Positions 25,701 to 35,509 of a stretch of DNA of 64,000 bases are shown here, piece after piece. The first letter of the stretch is position 1; each line of letters starts with the position of its first letter. The notes under the pieces were generated by a model, which ran no database searches, was not told the DNA's origin, and saw only the letters and a program-made list of their open reading frames with translations. Position numbers and translations under genes: made by a program. The DNA lies in the NCBI GenBank assembly GCA_034620365.1, contig JAQGEQ010000380.1, positions 2,418,001 through 2,482,000 on the forward strand, in the 5' to 3' direction. Origin of the DNA: Pegea sp. RAD2-039. Its lineage: Eukaryota; Chordata; Thaliacea; Salpida; Salpidae.

Positions 25701-28700
25701 CTGGGTCAATGTCATTTTTGAGATTATTGCAAGCATAATTTTCTCTGCTTTTGTTGGATAGGGATTCTTTCGATGATCATTTAACCAAGCTTTTAAAGTT
25801 GAGGTTGTCTCTCGAGTTGCATTTTTCCTTCTTGCTCCATCAATTCCGATACCTCTGTAGCTGTTTTAAAAACAAAGGAGGTGATGGTTAAATTCATCAC
25901 TCGATATACAATTACTTCTAGTTATTGCACCTGCTACTAGTTATTTTCACACATATTAAAAGACGATTGTATCGAGAAACGAACAAAGGGTTTCCGATTG
26001 TGCCTTATATTGAAAATTCGACATTAAATGCGAATACATTGATTGCCTGCTAATGTATAAACTGACCTGTAGCCCAGCAGCCCAAAGTTAGTGAATAATC
26101 TGAGATGGGTGCCAAGTTAAGGGATGAATTAAAGACCTCTATTGTGGTAGTAGTTTCTCCTTCAGAAATATTTTTAGATATATCTATACCCCTAAGTTGA
26201 AAGACTATTTTGCTAATAACACGTGTCTGCTAACTTCCTCGCATCTTCATGTTAAAGTCAGGGAAGTTTGAAAATTCAGCTAGCTTCGTTGATGATCGAA
26301 TACAGTTTTAAGCCCCACAATGAGTTGCAAGTTTGCATTTTAGATTAAAAAGGAAAAGGTTTTAAAGGCGATCCTAGCTTACAGACAAATTACTTTCTTA
26401 GCCACAATTTCTGACTTTCCTTAATATCCGGTTGTCTAGTTTTGAGTTAAGATTGATATGTAAGCTATGTCATAGAAATATTTATTACATCGGTCTCGTT
26501 ACAGTTTGGTGAAGTTTCCGTTTCTGCAACTCAAGAAGGTTTAATTTCAATTAGTTATATTTCTTACACTGCCATTTCTTTTGCGATTGGAAATTATTTC
26601 AAGTAGTTTAAAAGGAAACCAACATATCAGCTGAGACCTACACGTCACTTCAAATAAACAATCATTTTGAAAGTAAACTGCTGCCGTTTCTGTGGAGTCT
26701 TAACTCTTATGACGCAAATTTTTGGATCGCTATTAACGGTGTCTCACTGGTATATACGTTTTAATTTGGCGCAAAATTTGATATGTCTGGAAATTTCAAT
26801 TGATTGTAATGCCCTTTTGATATGTCTTACTTATCAAGTTATATAGAAAACAAGGTATATTTGAGAAAAACAAGTTTTGTTTGCAAATAATTGGCCTCAA
26901 TCCAGAATTATATCGCCCAAATGCGAGTTTAATACGGACCAGTCAACTTGTTTTGTGGTTCAATCAATCCTATACAAAATCTTTCCCTCAATTTGATAAG
27001 AATTAAAAATAGACTAACGAACATCCTAAAATTAGTACTTGCTTAAAATTTTGTTTGTCAGAAATTTTACTAGTTTTTCTAATTACTAATAATTTCGTTA
27101 AGTTGTTGAAAATAATTCAAAACCTGATTATTTAAGCTTATTGTAAAATGAGTTTTTCCTTATGATGTTATCAATCATTTGTAAAAAAAAAGTTATACAA
27201 AAATTAGGAAGTAGCCTAAACGCTGTTGTAATAAAAGTTCACTAATTGATTGAAGTAAAGTTGACAAGAACTCTGAATGATGAAATACAATTTAATTTTA
27301 AAGTTTATTCAATATTTAAACAAAGCTTGCGAAAATGATGAAAAAGGAAAATAATTGTAGCTTTATATCCGTCTCAAACTAGAAATAGCAACTAGTTGCT
27401 GACTTTCTTTTTAAGTTTAGTAAATAATCAACATAGCTATGCTTTAATTTTATAAGTTTTCATAAATGAGACAAAATTGCTTGATTTTTGAAGAAAAGAA
27501 GATAAATTGTTGTCATTAATTATTGGTGTGAAAATGGGGTCTGAAATTTGAAAATAACAATCAAACATCTGGCATAACTGAAAAGCTAAATAAAAAGTTC
27601 ATTGATTAAACATGAATGATTGTTTGATTTTATGTAAGGCGCCAAGAATTTAACTAATCCAAGCATATATTGTCAAAAATGGTGCCAAATTTATTGAAAC
27701 TTATTTGTATGTTTCCAAAAAAGATAAAATTTGGTAATTGCCTGATATTACTAGTTTTTACATATTAATAGAAATTTTATGCCCAACGAATATAACAGAA
27801 ATGAGAAAAACTTAAAGAACTTTATAAGTTTAATAAATTCAAACTATTTAGTATCAAGTCAAAACTTAAAAAGCATTTTCACTTCTAAAAATAACTTACA
27901 AACACAATTGGTAAGAGTCTAGTGGAAATATTTGCTTTTGTTAAATATTTAAATATCAACACCGAAAGAATTTTCCTGTTTAGAACCACTAGTTGAACTT
28001 CAAAAATCAAAGTATAAATAGTATAAATTATTTTAACTTAAATTTTTGGAGTAATTAAACTATAAATGTTGAACGTTTTAAATTACATTGTCATAAATGT
28101 TATGGTAGATGAGCTACCTTGAGTACTGTGAGAACCTTCGATATTTCAGTTTTTCTAAGTATTTGAAAATATGAAAAATGGTTACAAGTCTTAGGAATGC
28201 CAAATTTGAGTTTACTTTTAGTAAAATTTAATCTACATCAGAAAATTGCTGAACACTATTAAAAGATGCATAACCTTTCACATCATTTTTTTGATGTAAA
28301 TAAATCAATATAATCAGCTGTCAGTAAAAGTAGAATAAACTCAAGCAAACTGTGAAGTTATGAAATAATTTTCAAATTATTTATATGAAGCTTCATCGTA
28401 TAAACAAAATCCTTTTCTTAATTCTCTACTCTTGCTACCCCTCAGTCATTCTGATTTCGCAGTTTTTCATGATGTAGCTTATCAGGTGTATGTCGAAATG
28501 TAGGTTACTTTTCTTTCCGAAATCATTCAAATAAAAATTTGAAAGCAGAAATGAGCTGCAAAAACAACCCCCTATAACAGTTGATGTCAAATTTAGAAAG
28601 AATAGGACAAGTCTTAATAATGATGAAGCAAGATGGAACTTGATTAGATGGTGATGCTGCGATAGGTAAGATAAGAATGTCCAGGTTTTGGAGAACTCAT

Positions 28701-31510
28701 GCCAGATTTACGTCTAAATGAAGTAACGTTTCATTCGATTAGATTTAAATCTTCTATTTCAAGCGAACAGATTGATTTAGCAGTTGCCATTAGCTTTTTA
28801 GGTTTTTGTACCCAAATGAATCTATTAGTTTAGTTGGACAGGCCCATTTTCAAATTAACTTATTTTTAATGATCAAAACCAAGTTGAGAATACCTAAACC
28901 GGGTCCAGAGGTAAACAGGGCTGATTTTTAGAAACATAACCAACGTGGGTAGTTTATTTTACCCACGTCAAACGTAATCTTTCAAAAAGGTGAGATATTT
29001 TCTTAATCTCCAGTTTAACACTTTTCAAAGCTTCTATAAAACTAAAATTTAACTAATTTTAAAAGTTTGGTTTCAGTCTAGACCATATTCTTTAGATAAC
29101 TTTACGTGAGCAGCACAAAAAACTCCCTTTTACTAAGAGTCTATCAAACGGTAATTCACATCTTGTTATATTTGATCTAAGCACGAAGCAACTAAATTCT
29201 CTTTTTGTTTCATTTCTAAAATAAATCAGTATTCTGTCAAAAGGTAATTTGACTGTTTTTTCGATGAGATAAACAACTATCTTCATCATTGATGAAATCT
29301 GAGTTTTACTATTCAGATAAATAGAGATGCAATCCTTTAAAGCAAAACTCAATGAGACATTTTATTTGCTGTTAGTCTTTTTCAGTCGTTTTCACGGACA
29401 TACAAATTACAACTTAATTATTTGCAGGTTAAATCTATGATAAGAAAAAGGTGGCTTGTACTGAAACCTAATCTCTACACTTAGGTACTTCATACATCGA
29501 ATTAGAATTAAGTTGTCAAAGGAGAAAGTGTTTCTGATATCCAATCATTATTTTAACAAAATTAAAAAATGTTTTTTAAATCATTCTTCATGTAACTAAA
29601 TGTTAAATATTTCAATAAATATTGAATCAAATTGGAACTGAAGTGTTGATAAAATAATACAGGTTGTATCCTCAAGAAATTATGCATTTGATATTCTAGC
29701 TATTAGTATTAAACTTAAAGGCTTTGATCTTAGTAAATCTCTTTTGCTCTGATTAAATTTTTTTTTCTAAAACTGGAAATAGATATTTTTAAAATAAATG
29801 TTTTTTGTTTTGTGCCAAATATCACTTTAAAATATTCTCTAAGTTTGATCTCAATTTAGTTATTCCTACATCATATTATATCACAGATTTTTACGCGTTG
29901 TCACTAAAGTGTTTACTAACTAAATATTGAAACTTCGTTTGATTTATTTGTTAAAAATATTTTTGATTGATCGATTAAATCAAGATAATGAAATATATAA
30001 TATATAAGCCATCATAGTTTAATATTTATAAACAAGTAGACTATTATATAAAAGCACGTAAATGCTAATTCGGTCACCTTGTACAAAAAATTAAAAAAAT
30101 CTTACTTGGGTCCAATCAAATTAAAAGCTGGATCGAATCCAGGGTAGACAGGCAAATGCATAGGGCTCCATGAGACTGGAATATCTTTGCTCTCCAAGCG
30201 CGACTGTTTGTAGAAAGCAATATTTGAAAAATAAGTGTTTGTGTAAAGCTTTTAAGCACACAGTGCTAAACTAACATAAAATAACTAATCAAGACTTGCG
30301 GTAAACTCAAAAAGAGCTAATATAAACATGAAATATCACCTAGATGGATCTAGTTATGATGTGAAATTTTTTTCTTCTATTTGTTTTAAAGTATTTTTTT
30401 GTCCTTTAGCTTTTAAAAGGAAACAACTAATGGAAGATTTAGAGATACAAACCTGATATAATCTTGATAACTTTAAAAGTTCATCGTTAACTAATTGTTT
30501 GACTTAATTTGTTGTTATAAATATGAACAGATTATTAATTATGACTATTGAAAAGCTCTAAGGTATAATGCTTTATTGACATCTGTTGAATATTTAATGC
30601 AACTTGTAATGTAATCACTACTGAATAATTCAGGCATTTACAATTACTAGTTACTACAACTCGTATTCATTTTGAAAGTGAAACCAAACCACACACAAAT
30701 TAAACAAAAATGGCTGTCTGAATTGAATTAAAATGAAAACATACCGAAAGTGAATGAATGAGAGGATTGTCTATTCCAAACTGAGAATATATATGTGAAA
30801 ACGGGTTGCCAGTAGCAGTAGCAGCAGCGGCGGCAGCGGCGGCTTGGGGCCCGTAAAGATTATAAAATCCAGTACCAAAATCAGTGGCTGCAGGATTCGG
30901 TAGCCTGGCAACAAGTGAAGCAGGGGAGATCGGGGGAAAACGGATTTGGTTTGTCGGTAGACGAGGTGTCAAGAGTTGGTTGGGTTTTTGATCAGCTTGT
31001 GAGTTAGAAGAACCATTGTCACTTAACTGTACAGAACGAAATAAAATCAATTATAAATTGTACTTGTAAACTATATCAGTTTAAAAAAATATTGAATAAT
31101 TTGATGTTTAAATGTGAATAACATGGATTTTTACTACTTGTAAAAGACTAAGAACTGAAAACGTATTTTAGAATAAAGGCAAAAACGTGGCAAAAATACG
31201 TAATACTTTTGAATTAACTGAAGTAATTACATCCCAGTTGATTTACAAATTATATAATTTCACTTTATTTTAAAACTTTTGACTGATTAATTTTCAGATC
31301 GATTGTTAGAATTAAATTTTCGATCATAAAAATGTTTGAAATATATTTACTTTTGTTGATTACTGCCTACACTAATCAATAAATTCTTAGAAAACCTGTT
31401 TTATGATTTTTACGAATTATTCTTACTTGTTGTGGAGTAAGAGCCAGAGATTTAGGTGGCAAGCCTCCGCCTTGATGAGGTGGAACAGATGAGTATGAAA
31501 TATATGACAT
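19667..31510 (-). CDS. Irx: Iroquois-class TALE homeobox transcription factor, seven coding exons
   Basis: Joining 31510-31427, 31026-30745, 30203-30106, 25860-25701, 25642-25501, 23766-22396 and 19794-19667 on the minus strand gives 2265 nt, or 754 residues plus TAG. All junctions have GT/AG ends and compatible phases. Iroquois proteins are nuclear DNA-binding regulators of body patterning and neural specification. Visible here are an MSY start, an 8-Ala run (residues 90-97), and a 63-residue TALE homeodomain (about 162-224) with [19 protein letters not shown] in helix 1 and [13 protein letters not shown] in helix 3. Position 50 of the homeodomain is Ala, as is usual in this class. An acidic stretch (236-248) follows, then a long Ser/Thr/Pro/His-rich tail with KIWS at 508-511. 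An in-frame TGA lies 11 nt upstream of the ATG, so this is the first usable Met. Which Irx paralogue it is cannot be told. No neighbouring gene was recognised. Confidence 0.96.
19795..22395 (-). other. Irx intron 6 (2601 bp)
   Basis: It has a GTAAGT donor and a TTGTTACAG acceptor. It is mostly AT-rich. A short direct repeat of TGTCAC occurs near 20395-20408, within a slightly GC-richer patch. No coding exon was seen inside. Confidence 0.82.
22396..23766 (-). CDS. Irx: Irx coding exon 6: long low-complexity regulatory region (residues 256-712)
   Basis: The acceptor is AATATTATTTCAG and the donor is the full-consensus GTAAGT. The exon is 1371 nt. The protein is rich in Ser, Thr, Pro, Asn, Gln and His and is mostly predicted to be disordered, with Ser runs and a His/Gln-rich patch (about residues 434-443). 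A Lys-rich segment leads into [11 protein letters not shown] (506-516), recalling the KPKIWS-type motif downstream of Irx homeodomains. Acidic and Lys-rich segments follow, then a possible helix [15 protein letters not shown] (about 615-629). It carries most of the non-homeodomain length of the protein. Confidence 0.95.
23767..25500 (-). other. Irx intron 5 (1734 bp)
   Basis: The donor is the unusual GTTAGA and the acceptor TATTTCAG. The part near exon 6 (about 23940-24560) is more complex than the rest. The remainder is AT-rich without visible features. Confidence 0.88.
25501..25642 (-). CDS. Irx: Irx coding exon 5: recognition helix and acidic stretch
   Basis: The acceptor is CTTCTAACACAG and it encodes residues 209-255. 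The recognition helix [16 protein letters not shown] carries W48, F49, A50, N51 and R53 of the homeodomain. It is followed by [12 protein letters not shown] and an acidic DRDSDEVDD stretch, as is typical after Irx homeodomains. The donor is the weak GTTAGA, chosen because it gives the required phase (G|AT, Asp256) and because an in-frame TAG follows immediately in the intron. Confidence 0.95.
25643..25700 (-). other. Irx intron 4, 58-bp intron inside the homeobox
   Basis: It runs GTAAGG to ACACAG, 58 bp, and has TAA in the reading frame five codons in, so it must be removed. It splits the homeodomain between Gln44 and Val45, a position where many homeobox genes carry introns. It interrupts otherwise uniformly conserved coding sequence, which makes its limits certain. 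Confidence 0.96.
25701..25860 (-). CDS. Irx: Irx coding exon 4: homeodomain helices 1-2 and start of helix 3
   Basis: The acceptor is TTTTAAAACAG and the donor GTAAGG. It encodes residues 156-208: YRGIGIDG, then the homeodomain [39 protein letters not shown] and SKMTLTQ. The PYP loop insertion marks the TALE superclass. Compared with the usual Irx consensus as I recall it (NEHRK, TKGEK, AIITK), this copy reads NDHRK, TKAEK and AIISK. These are conservative changes, so the domain looks fully functional. Confidence 0.98.
28667..28675 (+). promoter_or_regulatory. TAAGATAAG GATA-type motif in Irx intron 3
   Basis: The nonamer contains the AGATAAG core bound by GATA factors. It lies in a more complex intronic stretch together with GATTAGATGG and GATAGG sequences. 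Identical nonamers occur at 45081-45089, 45402-45410 and near 43490. Confidence 0.35.
28943..28968. repeat. Perfect 9-bp GC-containing inverted repeat in Irx intron 3
   Basis: ACGTGGGTA (28943-28951) and TACCCACGT (28960-28968) are separated by 8 bp. The arms are much GC-richer than the background. It could fold as a compact hairpin in the pre-mRNA or bind a dimeric factor. Confidence 0.75.
30106..30203 (-). CDS. Irx: Irx coding exon 3 (residues 123-154 plus two bases of codon 155)
   Basis: The acceptor is CTACAAACAG and the donor GTAAGA. The exon is 98 nt and ends in phase 2. It encodes [20 protein letters not shown] followed by [12 protein letters not shown]. This links the Ala-rich region to the residues just before the homeodomain. 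The split codon AA|C gives Asn155, and the reading frame continues directly into the homeodomain exon, which confirms both splice sites. Confidence 0.93.
30204..30744 (-). other. Irx intron 2 (541 bp)
   Basis: It is AT-rich, with a GTATGT donor and CAAACAG acceptor. No open exon or distinctive motif was seen. Confidence 0.88.
30745..31026 (-). CDS. Irx: Irx coding exon 2 (residues 29-122)
   Basis: It is bounded by a TTCTGTACAG acceptor and a GTATGT donor, phase 0 at both ends, 94 codons. The N-terminal half is rich in Ser, Asn, Gln and Pro. It is followed by [10 protein letters not shown] and an uninterrupted run of eight alanines (residues 90-97) encoded by mixed GCC/GCT codons. The last part is [19 protein letters not shown]. 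The tyrosine/phenylalanine-rich segment before the homeodomain fits the pre-homeodomain region of Irx proteins. The alanine run is the most GC-rich patch of the gene. Confidence 0.93.
30820..30843 (-). repeat. Coding GCN repeat giving the Ala8 tract of Irx
   Basis: Eight consecutive alanine codons, GCC and GCT mixed, form a short GC-rich run in an AT-rich gene. Mixed codons argue for selection on the protein rather than recent slippage. Confidence 0.9.
31027..31426 (-). other. Irx intron 1 (400 bp)
   Basis: It is AT-rich with GTAAGA and TACAG ends and in-frame stops throughout. No further structure was seen in it. Confidence 0.85.
31427..31510 (-). CDS. Irx: Irx coding exon 1 (residues 1-28)
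   Basis: It encodes [20 protein letters not shown] and eight further residues ending in LTPQQ. The donor is GTAAGA and the exon ends in phase 0. The MSY start and Pro/Gly-rich beginning resemble other Irx N-termini as I recall them. An in-frame stop just upstream fixes the ATG. An AG at 31514-31513 lies 2 nt before the ATG, so the 5' leader may be added by splicing. Confidence 0.88.
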
Positions 31511-31512
31511 TG

Positions 31513-31522
31513 CTAAATTTCA
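31513..31522 (-). promoter_or_regulatory. Possible splice acceptor just before the Irx ATG
   Basis: On the minus strand the ATG is preceded by GTGAAATTTAGCA, so an AG falls two bases upstream of the start codon. This layout is common where a leader exon, cis- or trans-spliced, supplies the 5' UTR. The pyrimidine tract is poor, so it may equally be chance. Confidence 0.35.
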
Positions 31523-32379
31523 CAAGAATTTCAATTTTACTTAAAATTTTATGTAACTTTTAAACAATTATTTTAATTTCAACTAATGACTTGAAAAACT
31601 GAAATAATCTGTAATAAAAATATGCAAAGGTTTTAAAGCTTTATATAATAATAGTTAACATTTCAATCAAATAAAAAAATATCTCGTTTAACCTACAATT
31701 TAAATTTTTTTGACTAACACGTTAACAAACTAATAAACATCTAAAAAATAAATAAATGGAAGTTAGAATCATTAAATTGATTTTACTCTATTAAAAAGTT
31801 TCAAAAGCTCACTAGTAAAATATTTATAAAAATTTGCAAAAATAAACTCATGCTTGTGATAAGCTTCTTATTCAATTACTTTTGTTAACTTAAGCTGTAA
31901 TGACTCGTTCAATTATTCTATCAAGTGAAAAAATGTATCAACATTTCTAACTAACTGTTGTTAAACAATAGTGAAAATAAATTAAATTTCCGCCTCTCTC
32001 GCAAACTTCTTTGAATATTTACAGAAATAAAAGTGAAACTGGTTTTTGATTATAAACCAGAAAATATGTGAGTTAGTGAAAATTCATTTGCTATAGTAAA
32101 TCGCTTATTTTACAAACAACATTTTTTTCTGTTAGTCTCCCATCTAGTAACTTTTTACTACAAAAAGATCACGCCTATAAAGTGATTCACTGTAAAAGCA
32201 GGAGGATACATTAAACGAAAGAGGGAAGTTAAGCTTATCATTAGTAATGCTTGATATTAACACCAAATAGTATATTGTAATAAAGAAGTAAGCTGTAGAA
32301 TGCTTATAATTCTGATTCAACTTAAACGTTAGTCAGAATAAATACCTCAAAACTTACTGGTTCTAAACGTTCTTGCGAT

Positions 32380-32860
32380 ATTGATGATCTAATGTTTATA
32401 GAATTAATCAAGAAAGGCTGCCAACATAAGACCTAGCAGAAAGGCATCTAACCAACCGGCTTGCAGCATGGTAACAAACTACAAGAGAAACGACAATGAC
32501 CTTTCGACAATCAAACTTTTCTCTTTCACTCTCTCGTAATGAGGTGCTCAAGTGAACTGTAACTTAAATGATAACTAAGCGACAAGAATAAAGCAGTGCT
32601 AAACTTCGAGAGAAGCCGACGTTTAAGAAGGAAGAAAAAGTGGCTAACAAACAATTTGTCACAGGCGTCTACTGCTTACTTCATTAGGCCAGGTGCCTGT
32701 CGTAAAAGATATCATTACACTTTCAAACACTTTTTCTAAGATAAACTCACGTCTTAAACAAACGCTTCGATGGATAGAACAAATAAGTAGAGAGCAAAAA
32801 TAAAAATGAAAAAATAGTGTTAGAAAAAATAGTTTTTCGTTTGTGAGTTTCATTCTGTTA
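32380..32860 (-). promoter_or_regulatory. Candidate Irx promoter-proximal region
   Basis: This is the nearest upstream stretch to the Irx ATG with clearly raised complexity and GC, 0.9-1.35 kb away. On the minus strand it holds a possible donor (GTAAGC, 32679-32674) that could end a 5' UTR exon. At its distal edge is a homeodomain-type palindrome (32863-32882). Assignment as promoter or enhancer is inference from position and composition. Confidence 0.3.
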
Positions 32861-32862
32861 AC

Positions 32863-32882
32863 AACTAATTCATCAATTAGTT
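32863..32882. repeat. 8-bp inverted repeat of homeodomain-type TAATT sites
   Basis: AACTAATT, 4 bp, AATTAGTT: two head-to-head TAATT cores, the common homeodomain recognition core. It is 1.35 kb upstream of the Irx ATG. Confidence 0.6.
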
Positions 32883-35501
32883 TGCGATAAGGTTTATCCT
32901 GATGTAGGCTTAGTATAAAAAATTAGCTATCTGAAGGCTTAATGGAATGAAAGTAAATAATAACAAAGCAATTGTTGCAATTTTTCAAAAACAATTTATG
33001 TAATCACTAAATATTTGACAATAACCAAAGCAACAACTAACTTTTTTTAAACTTCTATTCAATAGTTTAAGTTAGTAAGAAGGTAGTGAGTGCAATTTTT
33101 GTACTTTTATAAGTATATCACGAACAGGAGATGCTTTATGAACAGGGCCTTATTCAAAATGATGAAATAGCCATTTATACTCATCTGAGCACCCACGCAT
33201 TATGAAACAACTTCAGCACCCCATTTTAACACTATTAATAGTTAGAGGAATATATCAGTTATCATAAGACTGTATAAATCAGTCAAGTTACTATTTTTGG
33301 CGATATTTTAGATTTACTAGAATCATGATATTGCAATTTTATTTAAATCAACAATCGACGAGCAACAAAGTTAGACATAAATCTGTAGAATTGTAACATA
33401 GTCAATGGCAGAGAGATATAATTTTCTATTGAAGCTTAATCTGCAGCATTGACTTATATAAACAAGGACTCTTTTGCTTTGCCTAATTACTTATCAACAG
33501 ACGTTTTATAACATTTGTACAAATATAAAAAAAATTGAATAAGTTAGAAATATTTTTAAACAGAATATGGATTCGACTATCATATAGCTTTATATCCAGT
33601 TACTTAAGAAAAACTTATCCAATAACAACAGCTAAATTTTTAATATGTAGAATTATTATATTTGTCTTACTTAATAAAGCTCCCATTACTTTTATAAGAT
33701 AATCATCTATTTTATCACTTTTATGTGATAATTGATTTTATTTTGTGAGACTACATTTTGACACTATCTTTGAATTTATTGCTGTTATTTTTAAGTTTTA
33801 TAACTTTCACCTTGTAAGAATCAATCATATTCCTTATCAAAGAAATCATACTTCTTTATATCAAAATGTATTGAGTAGTTGTATGAGAATTTACTTGAAA
33901 TTACAAATAAGCTGTAATACACTACAAGGAATTTAAACAGTCTTGATAAATACTGAAAGATACAAAAAGTTATTTTGCTGCTATCTGACCACTTTAGTTC
34001 TTATTTAAAATCTATTTTTGCTTTACATATTAGAGCTGCTCTAAAATCTCTGACTTATGAATATTCATAAACAGTAATGCATAAAAAAGTAAATTAATTT
34101 CTATCTATTTAACCAAACCATTAAGACTTTTGAATGAACTTTTTGGTAAAAGATGTTAACTTATTCTATTCTGACTATTTTTAGACATTTAAAGTGATTT
34201 ATTAAAAAAGTTAGTCGTTCAACTTAATGTAAGGCAGCAAATATATTGAAAGTCTTGAGAAAAAAACTATTTTTTTTTTCATTAAAACTCTATAAAGAAA
34301 GCTGTAATCTTTCTGAAAGCTTTACTTGGCTTACATCTTTAATTTTATTCTCAAATATTTAACAGCAATTCAATTAAAACTAATTCCAAATATGTATAAT
34401 GAAAAAGTTAACAAGTTACCTGCAAAAACTAAAAGGTTTTACACAAGAATGCACTCAGACAAATCTGTTGCATACAAGCAAGTATTTACTGATTATAACA
34501 ATAGCTTCTGAATTTATCTGTTTTTATTGAAGTACCTTTATAATTTCTAAGTCAGAGCTTGATTGGCATCAAGTAAAATGTAAAAGCATCCTAATTAATC
34601 AATGAATTACTAAGAGCGGAAATAACATGCCTTTTATAACACCCTATGCATATTTTTTATACTGAAGGTATTTTGTTAATGAAAATGTAATTGTTAATCA
34701 ATGTTTAAAATCTATAACAAAAGCTTTCAATGCAATCTGATACCATTAATTACTTATAATGTGTACTTAACTTGCTAACTTCTTTTGTTGCTAGCAATTA
34801 TTAAATTGACTGAGATTAGAATAAAAAACGAAGTTATTGTTGATTATCAAGAATCATATTTCGATAAACTTATCAATAAGAATTTTTATGTGGGAAGAGA
34901 AAAAAGCTTCAGACATTTTTAACAAAAACGTTCCTGGCAGGAAGCTAAGCACAAAAATAGGAACTTTTGCAAAAGCTATGTCTGGTTTTAAGTTGTTGGC
35001 TTCGTTCGTTATCTTCACTTCTTTATAGTTGTTTGTTCCTTTTCAACTCCTCTAAATTTTCAGTGATCATTTCTTTCCTACGATTCAAAATTGTGGCTGC
35101 AGTCTTAATAACCTCGCTCTATCGGTAGAAGAAAGGAAAATACAAACAATCTTGTTGTTGCTGGTATTCAACTTAGGTTTGCCACTTACAGTTTTCTTTC
35201 AAGGTTAAAAATAGATATATATTGAGGTGTAATTCTATACCCTTGCAATTCACCTGATAAGTTTTTTTGAGGCCAGCATGCTATCTATCAATCAGTTAAA
35301 ATTTGTAGGCTAAAAATCTTAAATATGTGAAGCCAATTCGTACATTTCATAAAGTAAAAATGCGTTTTTGATACTGGTAAGTGATGTATTTTATTTTTAG
35401 AAAGTACTTATGCTAAAATATTGAATAAATCAAAATAACTAAAGGACTTACTTTTCAAGCAAATCGAACACTAGCTACTATTGAACGTTTTCTCCGAAGA
35501 C

Positions 35502-35509
35502 TCACGTGA
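35502..35509. promoter_or_regulatory. TCACGTGA E-box/CLEAR-type palindrome
   Basis: It is a perfect 8-bp site of the kind bound by bHLH-ZIP factors, in a locally GC-richer patch 4 kb upstream of the Irx start. Function is inferred from the motif only. Confidence 0.3.

Larger units (their letters stand above)
25861..30105 (-). other. Irx intron 3 (4245 bp), largest intron
   Basis: This intron lies immediately before the homeobox. It contains two stretches of higher GC and higher complexity, about 26040-26760 and 28560-28980. The second includes a TAAGATAAG GATA-type motif (28667-28675) and a perfect 9-bp inverted repeat (28943-28968). Intronic enhancers are plausible but unproven. Confidence 0.88.

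Noticed and set aside
25510-25761. 83-codon plus-strand ORF overlapping the homeobox
   Set aside because: It is antisense to Irx exons 4-5 and the 58-bp intron. Its openness follows from the conserved coding sequence on the other strand.
29092-29352. 86-codon minus-strand ORF inside Irx intron 3
   Set aside because: Chance length and no recognisable motif. Its inclusion as an exon would not improve the Irx model, since exon 3 joins exon 4 in phase.
30121-30140. tRNA T-arm-like GGATCGAATCC sequence
   Set aside because: It lies inside Irx coding exon 3 and lacks the rest of a tRNA cloverleaf.
32659-32853. Minus-strand 64-codon ORF with a hydrophobic N-terminus upstream of Irx and a GTAAGC donor
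   Set aside because: The signal-like N-terminus is mainly Leu/Phe from T-rich DNA. There is no downstream exon partner or recognisable domain. The donor may belong to an Irx 5' UTR exon instead.
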